Shown in pieces: positions 18,332-28,670 of a stretch of 64,000 nt of DNA. Position numbers and translations under genes: made by a program. Source of the stretch: Sphingobacteriia bacterium (GTDB taxonomy: Bacteria; Bacteroidota; Bacteroidia; Chitinophagales; Chitinophagaceae); the NCBI GenBank assembly GCA_004294135.1, contig RDZY01000008.1:129001-193000 (forward strand), written 5' to 3'. The notes beneath the pieces were generated by a model that did not search any database, was not told the origin of the DNA, and saw only the letters and a list, made by a program, of their open reading frames with translations. Positions within the stretch are counted from its first letter, which is position 1. Each line of letters starts with the position of its first letter.

Positions 18332-19615
18332 ATGAGTTTAATTGCCGAGTTAAAATGGAGGGGTATGGTGCAAGATATCATGCCGGGAACAGAAGAATTA
18401 TTAGCAAAAGAAATGGTATCGGGCTATATAGGTTTCGACCCAACATCAGACAGTCTTCATATAGGCAGCTTGGTTCCAATTTTATTGTTGGTGCATTTAC
18501 AGAAAGCGGGGCATAAACCTTATGCCTTGGTAGGAGGTGCAACGGGCATGGTGGGCGACCCGAGTGGCAAAAGTGAGGAACGCAATTTATTGAGTGAAGA
18601 AATATTACTGCACAATCAGGCGGGTGTAAAAAAGCAGCTAGCGCATTTTTTAGACTTTGATCCTAGCAGGATTAATAAAGCCGAGATGGTGAATAATTAC
18701 GATTGGTTTAAGCAAATTAGTTTCTTAGATTTTATTCGTGATGTAGGAAAGCATATTACGGTAAATTATATGATGAGTAAAGACAGTGTAAAGAAGCGAC
18801 TGGAAGGAGATACAGGCATGAGTTTTACGGAATTTACTTATCAGTTGGTGCAGGGTTATGATTTCTACTGGTTAAACCAGCATAAGAACTGTAAGCTTCA
18901 AATGGGAGGAAGTGATCAGTGGGGGAATATTGTTACAGGAACTGAATTAATTCGTAAAAAAGCCGGTGGAGAAGCGTTTGCATTTACTTGCCCCTTACTT
19001 ACAAAGGCCGATGGTGGAAAATTTGGGAAGACAGAAAGAGGAAATATATGGTTAGATCCAGAGAAGACATCTCCCTATCAGTTTTACCAATTCTGGTTAA
19101 ATGCCAGTGATGAAGACGCCACCAAGTGGATTAAAATTTTCACGCTTTTACCAAAGGAAAAAATAGAATACTTAATAGCCGAACACGCTGCTGCGCCGCA
19201 TACAAGGATATTGCAGAAAATATTAGCGGAAGAAATTACTTGTTTTGTACATAGTAAGACCGATTATGAATTTGCGGTAAAAGCGGCTGAAATACTATTT
19301 GGCAATGGGGCAACAGAAATATTATCTAGCTTGAATGAAAAGCAATTGCTGCAAGTGATGGAAGGGGTACCTACGGTAGAAATAGCGAGAACTTTATTAG
19401 TGGATGGATATGATTTAGTGAGTTTATTAGCAGATACCGCTATAACACCGAGTAAGGGAGAAGCAAAAAAGCTGTTACAGAGTAATGGTATATCCATTAA
19501 TAAAGTGAAGTTAGCAGCCGATAAAACGGCGGTATATACAACCGATTTATTACAGGAAAAATATTTGTTGGTACAAAAGGGAAAGAAGAATTATTATTTG
19601 GTGAAAGTAGTGTAG
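18332..19615 (+). CDS. tyrS: Tyrosyl-tRNA synthetase
   Basis: This is a 427-aa class I aminoacyl-tRNA synthetase that charges tRNA-Tyr. The HIGH motif is HIGS near residue 43, preceded by [12 protein letters not shown]. The tyrosine-binding block is [13 protein letters not shown], then [11 protein letters not shown], and the KMSKS equivalent is KFGKTE. A C-terminal S4-like RNA-binding domain follows ([22 protein letters not shown]). The start at 18332 ([11 protein letters not shown]) is preferred over 18305 because the promoter lies between them. Confidence 0.96.
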   Translation: MSLIAELKWRGMVQDIMPGTEELLAKEMVSGYIGFDPTSDSLHIGSLVPILLLVHLQKAGHKPYALVGGATGMVGDPSGKSEERNLLSEEILLHNQAGVKKQLAHFLDFDPSRINKAEMVNNYDWFKQISFLDFIRDVGKHITVNYMMSKDSVKKRLEGDTGMSFTEFTYQLVQGYDFYWLNQHKNCKLQMGGSDQWGNIVTGTELIRKKAGGEAFAFTCPLLTKADGGKFGKTERGNIWLDPEKTSPYQFYQFWLNASDEDATKWIKIFTLLPKEKIEYLIAEHAAAPHTRILQKILAEEITCFVHSKTDYEFAVKAAEILFGNGATEILSSLNEKQLLQVMEGVPTVEIARTLLVDGYDLVSLLADTAITPSKGEAKKLLQSNGISINKVKLAADKTAVYTTDLLQEKYLLVQKGKKNYYLVKVV

Positions 19616-19649
19616 TAATATGGGAAATAAAGCAGCAAAACAGGCTCAA

Positions 19650-19711
19650 TCCTCATGGTAAGTTCATGGTATCCTCATGGTAAGCTCATAGTATCCTCAT
19701 TACATCCTCAA
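19650..19711. repeat. Short 22-bp tandem repeat after tyrS
   Basis: Two near-identical 22-bp units (19650-19671 and 19672-19693, each beginning TCCTCATGGTAAG) are followed by partial copies TCCTCATTACATCCTCA. The repeats lie in the 156-bp gap between tyrS and the small ORF. I see no hairpin or ORF in them. Confidence 0.7.
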
Positions 19712-19771
19712 TAGTAGTTCAATGGAACTTGCATAAAACATTTAGCCCGTCCAAAAAAACACTTATTTTGG

Positions 19772-19894
19772 ATGCAAATAACGGCCAGGATCTATACTGG
19801 CAAAGGAGTTGAAAAAGCATTTTGCGGTGCAACAGAATTTTCAATAGAAGATAATAACGGTTATTTACTGACTTTTACCGAAGATGAAAAATAA
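19772..19894 (+). CDS. Small 40-aa ORF of unknown function
   Basis: An ATG at 19772 opens a 40-codon frame (begins MQITARIYTGKGVEKAFCG, ends TFTEDEK). Its last 11 nt overlap the start of the HhH gene, suggesting translational coupling. The composition is protein-like (balanced, no low-complexity stretch). I do not recognise it. It could be a small partner of the downstream protein or the tail of an eroded gene. Confidence 0.5.
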   Translation: MQITARIYTGKGVEKAFCGATEFSIEDNNGYLLTFTEDEK

Positions 19895-20384
19895 GACTAA
19901 CATAAAACTTCCACTGACGGACATTGAAAAAGCAAATTTGAGAAAGCATAAAATCAAAATTGCCAACATTCTTAACTTTGCCATTGACGAATTGGAAGTG
20001 TTGTTAAACTCTACAACTGAACGAGTAAAAGAAATTTATGCATTAGCAGAATTTCAAACCGTTCCGTCAGTCGGAATAAAGTTTGCCGAAGACCTCGTGT
20101 TTTTAGGCTATTATTCACTCAACGAACTAAAACAAAAAGACGGTGCTAAACTCACAGACGAATACGAACAGAAAAAAGGTTATTGGGTTGACCCTTGCGT
20201 TGAAGACCAATTTAGATTAATCGTGAATTTTGCAAACACAAATGACACGAAAAAAACATGGTGGGACTTTACAGAAGAACGAAAAAAGTTTCGCACTGAA
20301 AACGGTTATCCAAAAAGCAGACCTCAAAAAGCGTGGTTTGAAACATTAGGATATGAACGAAAAGTCAGTAAAGGCAGCCACTAA
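19884..20384 (+). CDS. Cdd1-like helix-hairpin-helix protein
   Basis: This 166-aa protein resembles the Cdd1 ('pathogenicity locus') HhH family. It has a helix-hairpin-helix segment AEFQTVPSVGIKFAEDLVFL near residue 53 and then GYYSLNELKQKDGAKL. The family's tail motif is visible as YWVDPCVEDQFRLIVNFA and KTWWDFTEERK. HhH domains bind DNA backbone non-specifically; the role of Cdd1 proteins is not established. The gene overlaps the upstream 40-aa ORF and is followed by an imperfect cruciform. The pair looks like an acquired cassette between tyrS and the DUF1501/DUF1800 pair. Confidence 0.7.
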   Translation: MKNKTNIKLPLTDIEKANLRKHKIKIANILNFAIDELEVLLNSTTERVKEIYALAEFQTVPSVGIKFAEDLVFLGYYSLNELKQKDGAKLTDEYEQKKGYWVDPCVEDQFRLIVNFANTNDTKKTWWDFTEERKKFRTENGYPKSRPQKAWFETLGYERKVSKGSH

Positions 20385-20386
20385 TA

Positions 20387-20435
20387 ACTTAGACTCCGTT
20401 GGGTGCGTAGCACCAACAATCAAGTGTTATGTTGA
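20387..20435. other. Imperfect cruciform after the Cdd1-like gene
   Basis: GTTGG-GTGC / GCACCAAC forms a strong inner stem (about 20400-20419) with one bulged G and a 3-nt loop. ATAAC and GTTAT flank it as an outer stem. It has no U-run, so it is a poor terminator. The two-stem shape with extrahelical bases is loosely like an integron attC site. The rest of the 20385-20549 gap shows nothing else. Confidence 0.35.
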
Positions 20436-20549
20436 ACGGAACTGGTAAGTAATTGAAGTGGTGGTTTTACAAACCAATTTAATGATTTAAAAATACCTGG
20501 AGCGTACAATATCTTAATAGGAAAATAACAAAAATTTATGCATGTACCC

Positions 20550-21797
20550 CTATAAAAAATCCAACCCAGCAATTGGATCAAATCCGGGTAGTATATATTT
20601 TAAATCTTTGCTTGCATTCATTCGCTTTGATAATACTTCTTGCAAAATAGTTCTGTAATCGGTGGTTACTGCTAGGTCTACCCCATTGTCTAATTGCTCC
20701 GTTGCCAACCCCTTCCAATTGCCATACATTTTTCCGCCCTTTACCTTTCCGCCTAATGCCAACATTGCATTGCCATAGCCATGATCGGTGCCGTTGCTTT
20801 TATTGCCCTTTACCCTCCTACCAAACTCACTCATCACCAACACAGTAAGCTTGCTGTGGTAACGATTTAAATCATTATAAAATGCATGAAGATTGGCGGA
20901 GAGGCTTTTTACCAAATCTGGAAATCGGTAGGCTTGGTACTCATGTGTATCCCACCCACCATAATCTACTGTTGCCACATGCATACCAATATCTAGCTTC
21001 ACCAACTGCGCCACATTGCGGAGCGATTTGCCAAATTGATCTTCTAAATACTTAGCATTGCCCTCAGGTTTATATGCCACTGCTTCTCCAGTAGCTCGTC
21101 GCGCTATTTTTTTCTGTAATAAATCTATCGTATAAAAAGTCTGCAATGCCGTTCTCCCTAATACCGATTCATCCGTGTACGATTTGCGAATAAGATTATT
21201 GAAATTACCATCTGCCTGCAAAGCAAAATCACCGAGCCCATTTACTGACACTGCCGTTGGTGATCCCCATAAACTCAATGGCATAGATGCACCAGCTGCA
21301 ATAGCACTAAAATTTGTTTTATTACTCAAAGTATTCAAATACCTAGCCAACCAACCTTGGTTCATATTGGCTCCCTGCATAGTCTTGCTCTGTATTCCTT
21401 TCTCAATCATGTCTTGTGCGTCAAAGTGACTCCTAGTTCCATTCGTTAACCCACAAGCGTGTATAATGGCCATTTGATCGGCATCATACAGTTCTTTCAA
21501 CTGCTCCGCTGCTGCGTGTAACCGAAAATCTACCTGCCCCAATCCATTTTTCAACATCCATCCCATTTTATCTCCACTCTCTGTTACCCTTAGTGCGGGC
21601 TCCCTATCGGCTATATAATGCGGATCATTTACAGGTGCTACCAATTGTAGCCCATCACATCCTCCCCTTAAAAATACTAGGACAAATATTTCGTCATTCA
21701 CAATGGCAGTGGAACGCATGGCCAATCCACTAATACCAGTCAGCATCATGGCTGCGGTTGCAGAACTACAAGTTTGTATAAAATTTCTCCGCTGCAT
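20550..21797 (-). CDS. DUF1501 protein, Tat-exported
   Basis: This 415-aa protein starts with a twin-arginine type signal (MQRRNFIQTCSSATAAMML). The body matches the DUF1501 family, which has an alkaline-phosphatase/sulfatase-like fold: VFLRGGCDGLQLVAP near residue 40, the segment VDYGGWDTHEYQ, and VMSEFGRRVKGNKSNGTDHGYGNAML near the C-terminus. DUF1501 proteins are almost always paired with DUF1800, as here: the DUF1800 stop and this start share a base (TAATG). The natural substrate is unknown. The frame is open to 21845, but the Tat signal fixes the start at 21797. Confidence 0.9.
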   Translation of the reverse strand: MQRRNFIQTCSSATAAMMLTGISGLAMRSTAIVNDEIFVLVFLRGGCDGLQLVAPVNDPHYIADREPALRVTESGDKMGWMLKNGLGQVDFRLHAAAEQLKELYDADQMAIIHACGLTNGTRSHFDAQDMIEKGIQSKTMQGANMNQGWLARYLNTLSNKTNFSAIAAGASMPLSLWGSPTAVSVNGLGDFALQADGNFNNLIRKSYTDESVLGRTALQTFYTIDLLQKKIARRATGEAVAYKPEGNAKYLEDQFGKSLRNVAQLVKLDIGMHVATVDYGGWDTHEYQAYRFPDLVKSLSANLHAFYNDLNRYHSKLTVLVMSEFGRRVKGNKSNGTDHGYGNAMLALGGKVKGGKMYGNWKGLATEQLDNGVDLAVTTDYRTILQEVLSKRMNASKDLKYILPGFDPIAGLDFL

Positions 21798-23407
21798 TAT
21801 CTTATTTGAAAATCGGGTAATAACAATATTGCCGTAACCAACCAACCCACTCGCTGGTCTCTCATACTACCCCTTGCGCCAAATTCTTTCTCCGCCCTTC
21901 CCCCATCTGCTAAATATACACTTAGGTTTTGTACGGTATCTTCTGCCGGCAGATAACCCAGTATTTTTCTTAGCCAAAATACTGTTACGTCTTTGCAAGA
22001 TTTTAAATGATCTGGGGTTTGACTCCCTACATCCGCACTCGCATATTGGTGCCAATCATAATTCAAAAGATTGATGGGAAAATTCCAACGACGCAACAAC
22101 ATTTCTGCGTTTACCCAATAGTTAGACTGGTCTGGATAGCCCGTCGGTGCTGGCCAAGCAAAGGGCTGCTGACCCATCTGCAAGAGTACCCACAATAAAT
22201 TATCATTCGGCTTTACCGTTGCGTTTACCGCCCTAAAAGAGGAAATAACCAACTCCATTGGTCGCTTTATTTTCTTCCCCCAAGTAAGCCTACACTCTTC
22301 TGATCTTGCTATCACCCTTACTACCGATGCGATCTGATCTGGGGCATCTACTTTCAACATCCACTCCCTGGCTGCTAGGTCAACCAATTCTTTACTTGGA
22401 TAGTCTGACACCAACCTGATACACAATTTTTTACAAATATTTCTTGCAGTACCGGGGTGTTGTGCCAGCAAATCAAGTACTTTTTTTCCATCAGCCATTG
22501 GTGGCTGATTGGGATTGAATTCTACCCCAAGTACCCGCTTCTGGTAATTATCATGCCATTGTTCAAAATAAAAAAAATCGCCTGTATTGCCGAATTTACC
22601 TCCCTTCCAATCGTCTGATCCATCGGCTATTGTCCACCCCGTAAATGCCCTTGCCGCTTCATACACATCTTCATCTATATATCCTTCTGGCATTCCTTCA
22701 GTTGCGCCTGGCACTTCCCTCCAACGGTTGTATAAGTGATTGAGGTAATGATCCGAACCCATGGTATGTAGTTCAAATAATTCCCTTGCATAGTTTTCAT
22801 TAGCGGGGCTGGCTTTGCTGCTCGCATTGTCTAAATAACATTGCATACAAACACTTTTGGCCACCGCCTCCAACATTTGTCTAAAATTACCCAATGCATT
22901 TTTTCGGATCACTTCTCTATCATAGATGGGGAAAGCAATAGCCACCCGATCATCTATATTCACACTTACATTAAAATGATTATGCCAGAAATCTACCAAC
23001 AATTCTTTCAACTGCCACTGGCTATAAACGCCCCTTAATAAAGTGGCTCCAAATACCTGCTTGACTGGATAAATTTTTTCTTCATAAGCAACTTCGGGCT
23101 TGGTTAAGGGCCAGAGCTTGGCTAATTCAGCATCCATTAAGTGATAGGGACGCGCTTCTTTTACTTTTACGTTTTCACCAGTTGCGGTATAGCGTTCGTA
23201 TTGTATTTTGTAATCAAGTGCTTTCAGCTTCTGGTTCAATACCTGATCTAATGCCGAATCAGGCGAAAGCTGTTCCTCAATATAATCTTTGTACCCAAGG
23301 GTCTTGATGCGGTTCAGCGACCATTCATCGGGGCCGTAGCCGAGTTTATTCAGCATCAAGTGCTCAATAGGAGGAACAGTGATTTTACTGAAAAGCATTG
23401 AAGACAT
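21797..23407 (-). CDS. DUF1800 family protein
   Basis: This is a ~533-536-aa member of DUF1800. Family marks are IEHLMLNKLGYGP near the N-terminus, LLVDFWHNHFNVSV, NYARELFELHTMGSD, and the C-terminal YPDQSNYWVNAEMLLRRWNFP. Function is unknown. The family co-occurs with DUF1501 and is thought to be exported, though no clear signal peptide is seen here. A TAACTTTA element at 23412-23419 lies so close that translation may begin at the second ATG (23398) or on a leaderless mRNA. Confidence 0.88.
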   Translation of the reverse strand: MSSMLFSKITVPPIEHLMLNKLGYGPDEWSLNRIKTLGYKDYIEEQLSPDSALDQVLNQKLKALDYKIQYERYTATGENVKVKEARPYHLMDAELAKLWPLTKPEVAYEEKIYPVKQVFGATLLRGVYSQWQLKELLVDFWHNHFNVSVNIDDRVAIAFPIYDREVIRKNALGNFRQMLEAVAKSVCMQCYLDNASSKASPANENYARELFELHTMGSDHYLNHLYNRWREVPGATEGMPEGYIDEDVYEAARAFTGWTIADGSDDWKGGKFGNTGDFFYFEQWHDNYQKRVLGVEFNPNQPPMADGKKVLDLLAQHPGTARNICKKLCIRLVSDYPSKELVDLAAREWMLKVDAPDQIASVVRVIARSEECRLTWGKKIKRPMELVISSFRAVNATVKPNDNLLWVLLQMGQQPFAWPAPTGYPDQSNYWVNAEMLLRRWNFPINLLNYDWHQYASADVGSQTPDHLKSCKDVTVFWLRKILGYLPAEDTVQNLSVYLADGGRAEKEFGARGSMRDQRVGWLVTAILLLPDFQIR

Positions 23408-23479
23408 TGGCTAAAGTTACGCTTGTTGTTCGGCTACCTTATAACGCAAATAGAAGTGGATAAGTATACAGTTCTATAT

Positions 23480-25066
23480 TCATTTATTTACTTCGTTGGT
23501 AAAATGAAATACGATGTCTGGATTATTGTTGATTTCTGTATTCAGAAACCATTCGCTTTGTGCCAAATAAACAGGTTGATCGTCTTTGTCGCGAGCAGCA
23601 TTGGACTGCTTGAAGCGAAGAAAATCGTCCAATTTCTTTGGATCAGTGCTGGTAAGCCAACAGGCTTTAAAAAAAGGCAGCGTTCTAAATTCACAAGCAG
23701 CTCCATATTCGTGTAAGAGTCGGTATTGTATTACTTCAAATTGCAGTTCTCCCACACAGCCTATGATTTTTTTATTCCCTCCAAACTGGGTAAATAACTG
23801 GGCAACACCTTCATCTGTAAGCTGACTGATCCCTTTTTCCAACTGCTTGGTCTTCATTGGATCTTTATTCACCAACTCTTTAAAAATTTCGGGCGAAAAA
23901 GTAGGTATACCACTGAAGAAGAATTTTTCTCCTTCGGTTAAAGTATCGCCTATTTTAAAATTTCCTGTATCAAATAAACCCACTACATCTCCTGCATAAG
24001 CGTCGTCAATAATATCTTTACTTCGTGCCATAAAACTATAGGGATTGCTGAAGCGCATTTCCTTACTGTTCCGCACATGGTGATAATATTTGTTGCGCTC
24101 AAACCTGCCACTACATACCCGCATAAAAGCAATACGGTCGCGGTGCTTGGGATCTAGGTTGGCGTGTATTTTAAAAATAAACCCACTGAATTTATCTTCC
24201 CCTACTTCTACCGTTCTTACCGTAGTTTCTCTGCTGCGAGGTATAGGAGCAATGCGAATAAAACTATCAAGCATTTCTTTTACCCCAAAATTATTTACGG
24301 CAGAACCAAAAAATACAGGGGCTATTTTACCCGATAAATAATCTGCTACATTCAATGCTCCATAAACTCCATCAATCAATTCCACGTCTTCGCGCAGTTG
24401 GGCTGCATCACGCAATCCCACTTTTGCATCTAATACTTCTTCATTCAGATTATTGATAGCTACAGTATCTTCTTCCGCAGCTTTGGTGCTGGCCTGAAAT
24501 AAGCGCAGACTTTTATTGTCCAAATTATACACCCCTTTAAATTCCTTGCCACTATTAATGGGCCAAGTCATTGGATGCAGGGATATGCCCAATTCTTTTT
24601 CAATTTCTTCCAATAAGTCAAAGCGATTCTTCCCATCGCGATCCATTTTATTAATGAATACAATTACGGGTGTATCACGCATGCGGCAGACTTCCATCAA
24701 CCTGCGGGTTTGGGCTTCAACGCCATTTACACTGTCAATCACTAATATTACACTATCAACCGCAGTAAGGGTTCTGTAGGTATCTTCTGCAAAGTCTTTG
24801 TGACCGGGTGTATCCAATAGGTTAATCAGGGTATTCTGGTATTCAAAAGTCATTACCGATGTAGCCACGGAGATACCTCGCTGGCGCTCTATTTCCATAA
24901 AATCACTGGTGGCACCCTTCTTAATTTTATTGCTTTTTACAGCACCAGCCACCTGAATAGCACCTCCAAATAAAAGGAGTTTTTCGGTGAGGGTGGTCTT
25001 GCCAGCATCTGGGTGAGAGATGATGGCAAATGTTTTTCTTCTGTTGATTTCTTTTTCGTACTTCAT
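23480..25066 (-). CDS. prfC: Peptide chain release factor 3
   Basis: RF3 (528 aa) is the GTPase that recycles RF1 and RF2 after peptide release. G1 is [14 protein letters not shown] near residue 18, the switch region shows [14 protein letters not shown]3 is [14 protein letters not shown] and G4 is NKMDRDG. The middle and C-terminal domains contain [21 protein letters not shown] and [14 protein letters not shown] [14 protein letters not shown]. The length and RF3-specific motifs separate it from EF-G. It lies downstream of smc on the same strand, with a terminator hairpin between them. Confidence 0.96.
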   Translation of the reverse strand: MKYEKEINRRKTFAIISHPDAGKTTLTEKLLLFGGAIQVAGAVKSNKIKKGATSDFMEIERQRGISVATSVMTFEYQNTLINLLDTPGHKDFAEDTYRTLTAVDSVILVIDSVNGVEAQTRRLMEVCRMRDTPVIVFINKMDRDGKNRFDLLEEIEKELGISLHPMTWPINSGKEFKGVYNLDNKSLRLFQASTKAAEEDTVAINNLNEEVLDAKVGLRDAAQLREDVELIDGVYGALNVADYLSGKIAPVFFGSAVNNFGVKEMLDSFIRIAPIPRSRETTVRTVEVGEDKFSGFIFKIHANLDPKHRDRIAFMRVCSGRFERNKYYHHVRNSKEMRFSNPYSFMARSKDIIDDAYAGDVVGLFDTGNFKIGDTLTEGEKFFFSGIPTFSPEIFKELVNKDPMKTKQLEKGISQLTDEGVAQLFTQFGGNKKIIGCVGELQFEVIQYRLLHEYGAACEFRTLPFFKACWLTSTDPKKLDDFLRFKQSNAARDKDDQPVYLAQSEWFLNTEINNNPDIVFHFTNEVNK

Positions 25067-25073
25067 TGTGCTG

Positions 25074-25106
25074 AATAAAAGCGCCCCAAATGGTTATTTG
25101 AGGCGC
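25074..25106 (-). terminator. Rho-independent terminator after smc
   Basis: On the minus strand GCGCC-t-CAAAT / ATTTG-g-GGCGC form a 10-bp stem with one mismatch and a 4-nt loop (25081-25106), followed by TTTTATT. It lies between smc and prfC, so prfC probably has its own promoter. Confidence 0.75.
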
Positions 25107-25151
25107 GAAGTTAATCTATATTGTACGGATTAACACCCGTTTGAAATTGAT

Positions 25152-28100
25152 TTAGTTGAGACTTCTAAAGTCCACCGGCACTAGCTTACTCACGCCCGGC
25201 TCCTGCATGGTCACTCCATAAATCACATCTACTGCACCCATGGTTTGTTTGTTATGGGTAACAATAATAAACTGAGAATTGTCGCTAAACTTCTTAATCA
25301 TTTGGGTGAATTTGCCCACATTGGCATCATCCAAAGGTGCGTCTACCTCATCTAAAATACAGAATGGAGCAGGTTTAATTAAGTAGATGGAGAAGAGTAA
25401 GGCAGTTGCAGTAAGTGTTTTTTCACCGCCACTTAACTGGGTAATAGAACTTGGGCGTTTGCCTTTGGGCTTGGCTACAATTTCAATACCAGTTTCTGCT
25501 AAATTATCTGGATTCACCAGAATCATATCGGCCGTATCTTCTTCGGTGAACAGGGCTTTAAATACTTTCTGAAAATTCTCTCTTACTTTATTAAACGTGT
25601 CTAAAAAGAGCTGGTTGGCCGTTAGTTCTACTTCCAATATGGTTTGGAGTAAGCTCTCTTTAGCAGTAACTAGATCGCTCTTCTGTTCAAAAATAAATTC
25701 ATACCTTTTTTTCATTTCGGTATATGCTTCAATAGCAGTGGGATTTACTTCTCCCATATTTTCTAATCGTTTGCGCATCCGATCAGATGAAGCCTGTAAT
25801 TCTTCAAGCGGCGTTTCAGAGGTTCTGGGCTGATCAATGATTTCATCCAGCTCAATCTTAAATTCCACACTTAGGCGTTCTTTCATTCCTGCCAATTGTA
25901 GTTTCAATTCATTGAGTTTGTCTTTAAGCTCATTCATCAGGTGATCTATCATTTCCTTGCTCTTCACTTTCATGCGCAGTTCGCTCTCTTTTTCCTGTAA
26001 TGCATTCCGGAAATTATAGTAAGCCTGATCGGCTTGGTTGAGTTTTAGCTCCTCCGCTTCTTTATTACGCATCAATTCTACCAATAATTGATCTACCGAT
26101 TGCAGTGCGGCATTTCCTTCTACAATATCCGCTTCCGCTTCTGCCAATTGAGCAGTATTGTTTTTTATTTGCTCATGCAGATCGTTCAGTTGGTTTTCTT
26201 TAAATACCAACTCTTGTTTTAGGGTAGTAAGCTTGCTTTGCTGGCGGGTAAGTTGAAGATTGGTTTCATTATACTGACTAGAAGCAAAATGGTAGGCTTG
26301 TTCAGCCGTTTGATAGTCCTGCTCAATATTGCGCATTTCTTCGGCAGTGGCTTGTAATTGAGCATTCAGTTCAATTAATAGTTCACGGGTTTCTGCAATT
26401 CCATCCTGCTCATCTTGTAGCCTGCCTTCAATATCTGCCAAGCGTTGCTCCCCGTTTTGCTGGGCAGCCAACAGATTTTCTATTTTATTTTTAGCCGCAA
26501 AAACTTGGTTGGTCAGTTGGTTGATTTCTTGCTCCGTAGCACGGATAGCGTGTTCTTTTAACTGATCGCTGAAAGTAATTACTTCATTGTGCTTTGCCTG
26601 AATATCGGCTTTGAGTAGACTTACCACTGATTCCTGATCGCTGATTTCTTCTGCCAATTTCTCTAGGTTCTTGGCACGCCCTATTTTCTTCCCTTCAAAC
26701 AATCCAATGCTTCCACCAGTGAGGGTGTATTTTCCTTTTACGTACTTACCCGTTTTCTCCAGCACTACTGCACCATTGTTGTTGTAAATGGCTGCTTCGT
26801 TCTCGCCTATATATACATTGCCCAATAGGTATTCTGCCAGTTTGCGGTAGGGCTCATCTACTTCAATAACATCAAGGGCTTTAATGGTATTATTGGGTTG
26901 ATGGCTTTCGTTTCTAAATTGTTCAAACTGATCCAACAAAAAGAAATTGGCTTTCCCTTTTTGATGGTTATCTAATAAGCGAACCGCTTGCAACCCTTCT
27001 TCTAAATTGTTAACTACATAATAGTTGAGGTAGGGCTCTAATACATTTTCTACCGCTGTGCGGTATGATTCTGTTACATAAATAATATCGGAGAGAATGG
27101 GTGCTGTATGATTCCAATCGTTGTTTTTGTGCAAGAATTTAATACTTTCTGGATAGCCTTCCATAGAATCAATTAGGCTTTTCAACAAATTGTATTCGTT
27201 GCGTTTGGCATCTAGTTTTCTGTTTTCATCGGCCAATTCTCCTCGTAGTACTTCAAGCTGCGACTGTGTTTCGAATATCAGCTCTTTGGTTTTTTCGTGT
27301 TGCTCTTGCAACTGCACCAAATCTATCCGCTTCAGATCTAATGCCTCCTCTTTGTCGTTGCTTTCTACCTGTAATTGCTGTAATTGCTGGGTTCTATTTT
27401 CTTTTTCTTCGGTCAACTGCAATTGCATGCGTTGTAAATTCTGGATAGAAGTATCTGCCACAGCTACTTTTTTCTCTGCATCAAACTGCTTGCGTTGGTA
27501 TTGCTGATATTGGTTTCTAACAGCATCAACCCCGGCTCTTTTTTCATCAAATACTTGTCGCTTGGTTTCAACTTCAACCTTGGCTTCATCTACCCTATCC
27601 TGTAAATTGCTAAGGTTCGCTTCTTCCTCTCCTACCTGCAACTGGGAATATTCTATTGAGTCACCAATGGTTTTAAGTTGCCCAGTAGCTTTCTCCAGAA
27701 AATCTTTAAGGTTGGTTTCTTTTTCTTTGAGGTATTCTAATTTCTGACTGGCCAAATTTCTCTCATTCTCTTTACTGCGCAAATTTTGTTGCAGTTCATT
27801 AAAGCCAACCTGCATGGTTTGTAGCGCACGCTCTTGGGCAATAAAGGAGACTTTCTCTTGTTCTATAGCCGCTTCTTCCGTAGCAATAGTTGCTTCGAGT
27901 TGCATTTTTTTATCGAGTTCAGTCTCTTGTTGTTCAGAAAGGTTTTTGTAAGAAATATTAAACCCTTCTAGTGCAGCTTTGGCTAATTCAACCGCTACTT
28001 CCTTGTATTCTTTTTTTATTTCGTAGAATTTCTCTGCCTTACGGGCTTGACTCTCTAATGTTTTAAGCTGGTTATTGATTTCGAATAAAAGGTCTTCTAT

Positions 28101-28670
28101 ACGAGCTAAATCCTGTTCGGTAGCGTCTAATTTGTTCTTGGCCTCTTTTTTTCTGGTCTTGTAAATGGTAATGCCAGCAGCCTGCTCCAACATTTTTCTT
28201 CGGCTGTTCTCCTTGTCCTTAATAATATCATCTACCATTCCCAATTCAATAATGGCATAACTATCGGTGCTAACACCCGTATCGAGAAAAAGATTATGAA
28301 TGTCTTTGAGGCGACAGGTAACATCGTTCAAGCGGTACTCACTCTCCCCATTCTTATAAAAACGCCTGGTAACGGTAACCGTACTAAACTCAGTAGGCAA
28401 AAGGTTTTTGGTGTTTTCAAAAGTGAGACTCACTTCTGCCAATCCACTCGCACTTCTTGTTTTGCTTCCGTTAAAAACCAATGCTTCAAGGTTTTCACTC
28501 CTAAGAGCGGAAATTTTTTGCTCTCCAATTACCCATCGAATACTATCAATAATATTACTCTTGCCACAACCATTGGGCCCGATGATACCAGTAATACCTT
28601 CGTCAAAACTTACCACCGTTTTGTCAGCAAAACTTTTAAACCCCTTGATTTCTAATGATTTTAATCTCAC
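25152..28670 (-). CDS. smc: Chromosome segregation ATPase SMC
   Basis: This 1172-aa SMC protein has the usual five-part layout. The Walker A is GPNGCGKSNIIDSIRWVIGE near residue 32. A long coiled coil runs to a hinge around residues 510-640 (the segment YVTESYRTAVENVLEPYLNYYVVN and the glycine-rich ALTGGSIGLFEGKK-like end), and a second coiled coil follows. The C-terminal head has signature LSGGEKTLTATALLFSIY and Walker B FCILDEVDAPLDD. SMC compacts and separates chromosomes with ScpA and ScpB, which are not in the window. About 350 bp without a gene precede it. Confidence 0.96.
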   Translation of the reverse strand: MRLKSLEIKGFKSFADKTVVSFDEGITGIIGPNGCGKSNIIDSIRWVIGEQKISALRSENLEALVFNGSKTRSASGLAEVSLTFENTKNLLPTEFSTVTVTRRFYKNGESEYRLNDVTCRLKDIHNLFLDTGVSTDSYAIIELGMVDDIIKDKENSRRKMLEQAAGITIYKTRKKEAKNKLDATEQDLARIEDLLFEINNQLKTLESQARKAEKFYEIKKEYKEVAVELAKAALEGFNISYKNLSEQQETELDKKMQLEATIATEEAAIEQEKVSFIAQERALQTMQVGFNELQQNLRSKENERNLASQKLEYLKEKETNLKDFLEKATGQLKTIGDSIEYSQLQVGEEEANLSNLQDRVDEAKVEVETKRQVFDEKRAGVDAVRNQYQQYQRKQFDAEKKVAVADTSIQNLQRMQLQLTEEKENRTQQLQQLQVESNDKEEALDLKRIDLVQLQEQHEKTKELIFETQSQLEVLRGELADENRKLDAKRNEYNLLKSLIDSMEGYPESIKFLHKNNDWNHTAPILSDIIYVTESYRTAVENVLEPYLNYYVVNNLEEGLQAVRLLDNHQKGKANFFLLDQFEQFRNESHQPNNTIKALDVIEVDEPYRKLAEYLLGNVYIGENEAAIYNNNGAVVLEKTGKYVKGKYTLTGGSIGLFEGKKIGRAKNLEKLAEEISDQESVVSLLKADIQAKHNEVITFSDQLKEHAIRATEQEINQLTNQVFAAKNKIENLLAAQQNGEQRLADIEGRLQDEQDGIAETRELLIELNAQLQATAEEMRNIEQDYQTAEQAYHFASSQYNETNLQLTRQQSKLTTLKQELVFKENQLNDLHEQIKNNTAQLAEAEADIVEGNAALQSVDQLLVELMRNKEAEELKLNQADQAYYNFRNALQEKESELRMKVKSKEMIDHLMNELKDKLNELKLQLAGMKERLSVEFKIELDEIIDQPRTSETPLEELQASSDRMRKRLENMGEVNPTAIEAYTEMKKRYEFIFEQKSDLVTAKESLLQTILEVELTANQLFLDTFNKVRENFQKVFKALFTEEDTADMILVNPDNLAETGIEIVAKPKGKRPSSITQLSGGEKTLTATALLFSIYLIKPAPFCILDEVDAPLDDANVGKFTQMIKKFSDNSQFIIVTHNKQTMGAVDVIYGVTMQEPGVSKLVPVDFRSLN

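Noticed and set aside
19616..20549. CRISPR array or restriction-modification remnant around the short repeats
   Set aside because: There are only two full repeat units without spacers, no cas genes, and no methylase or nuclease motifs.
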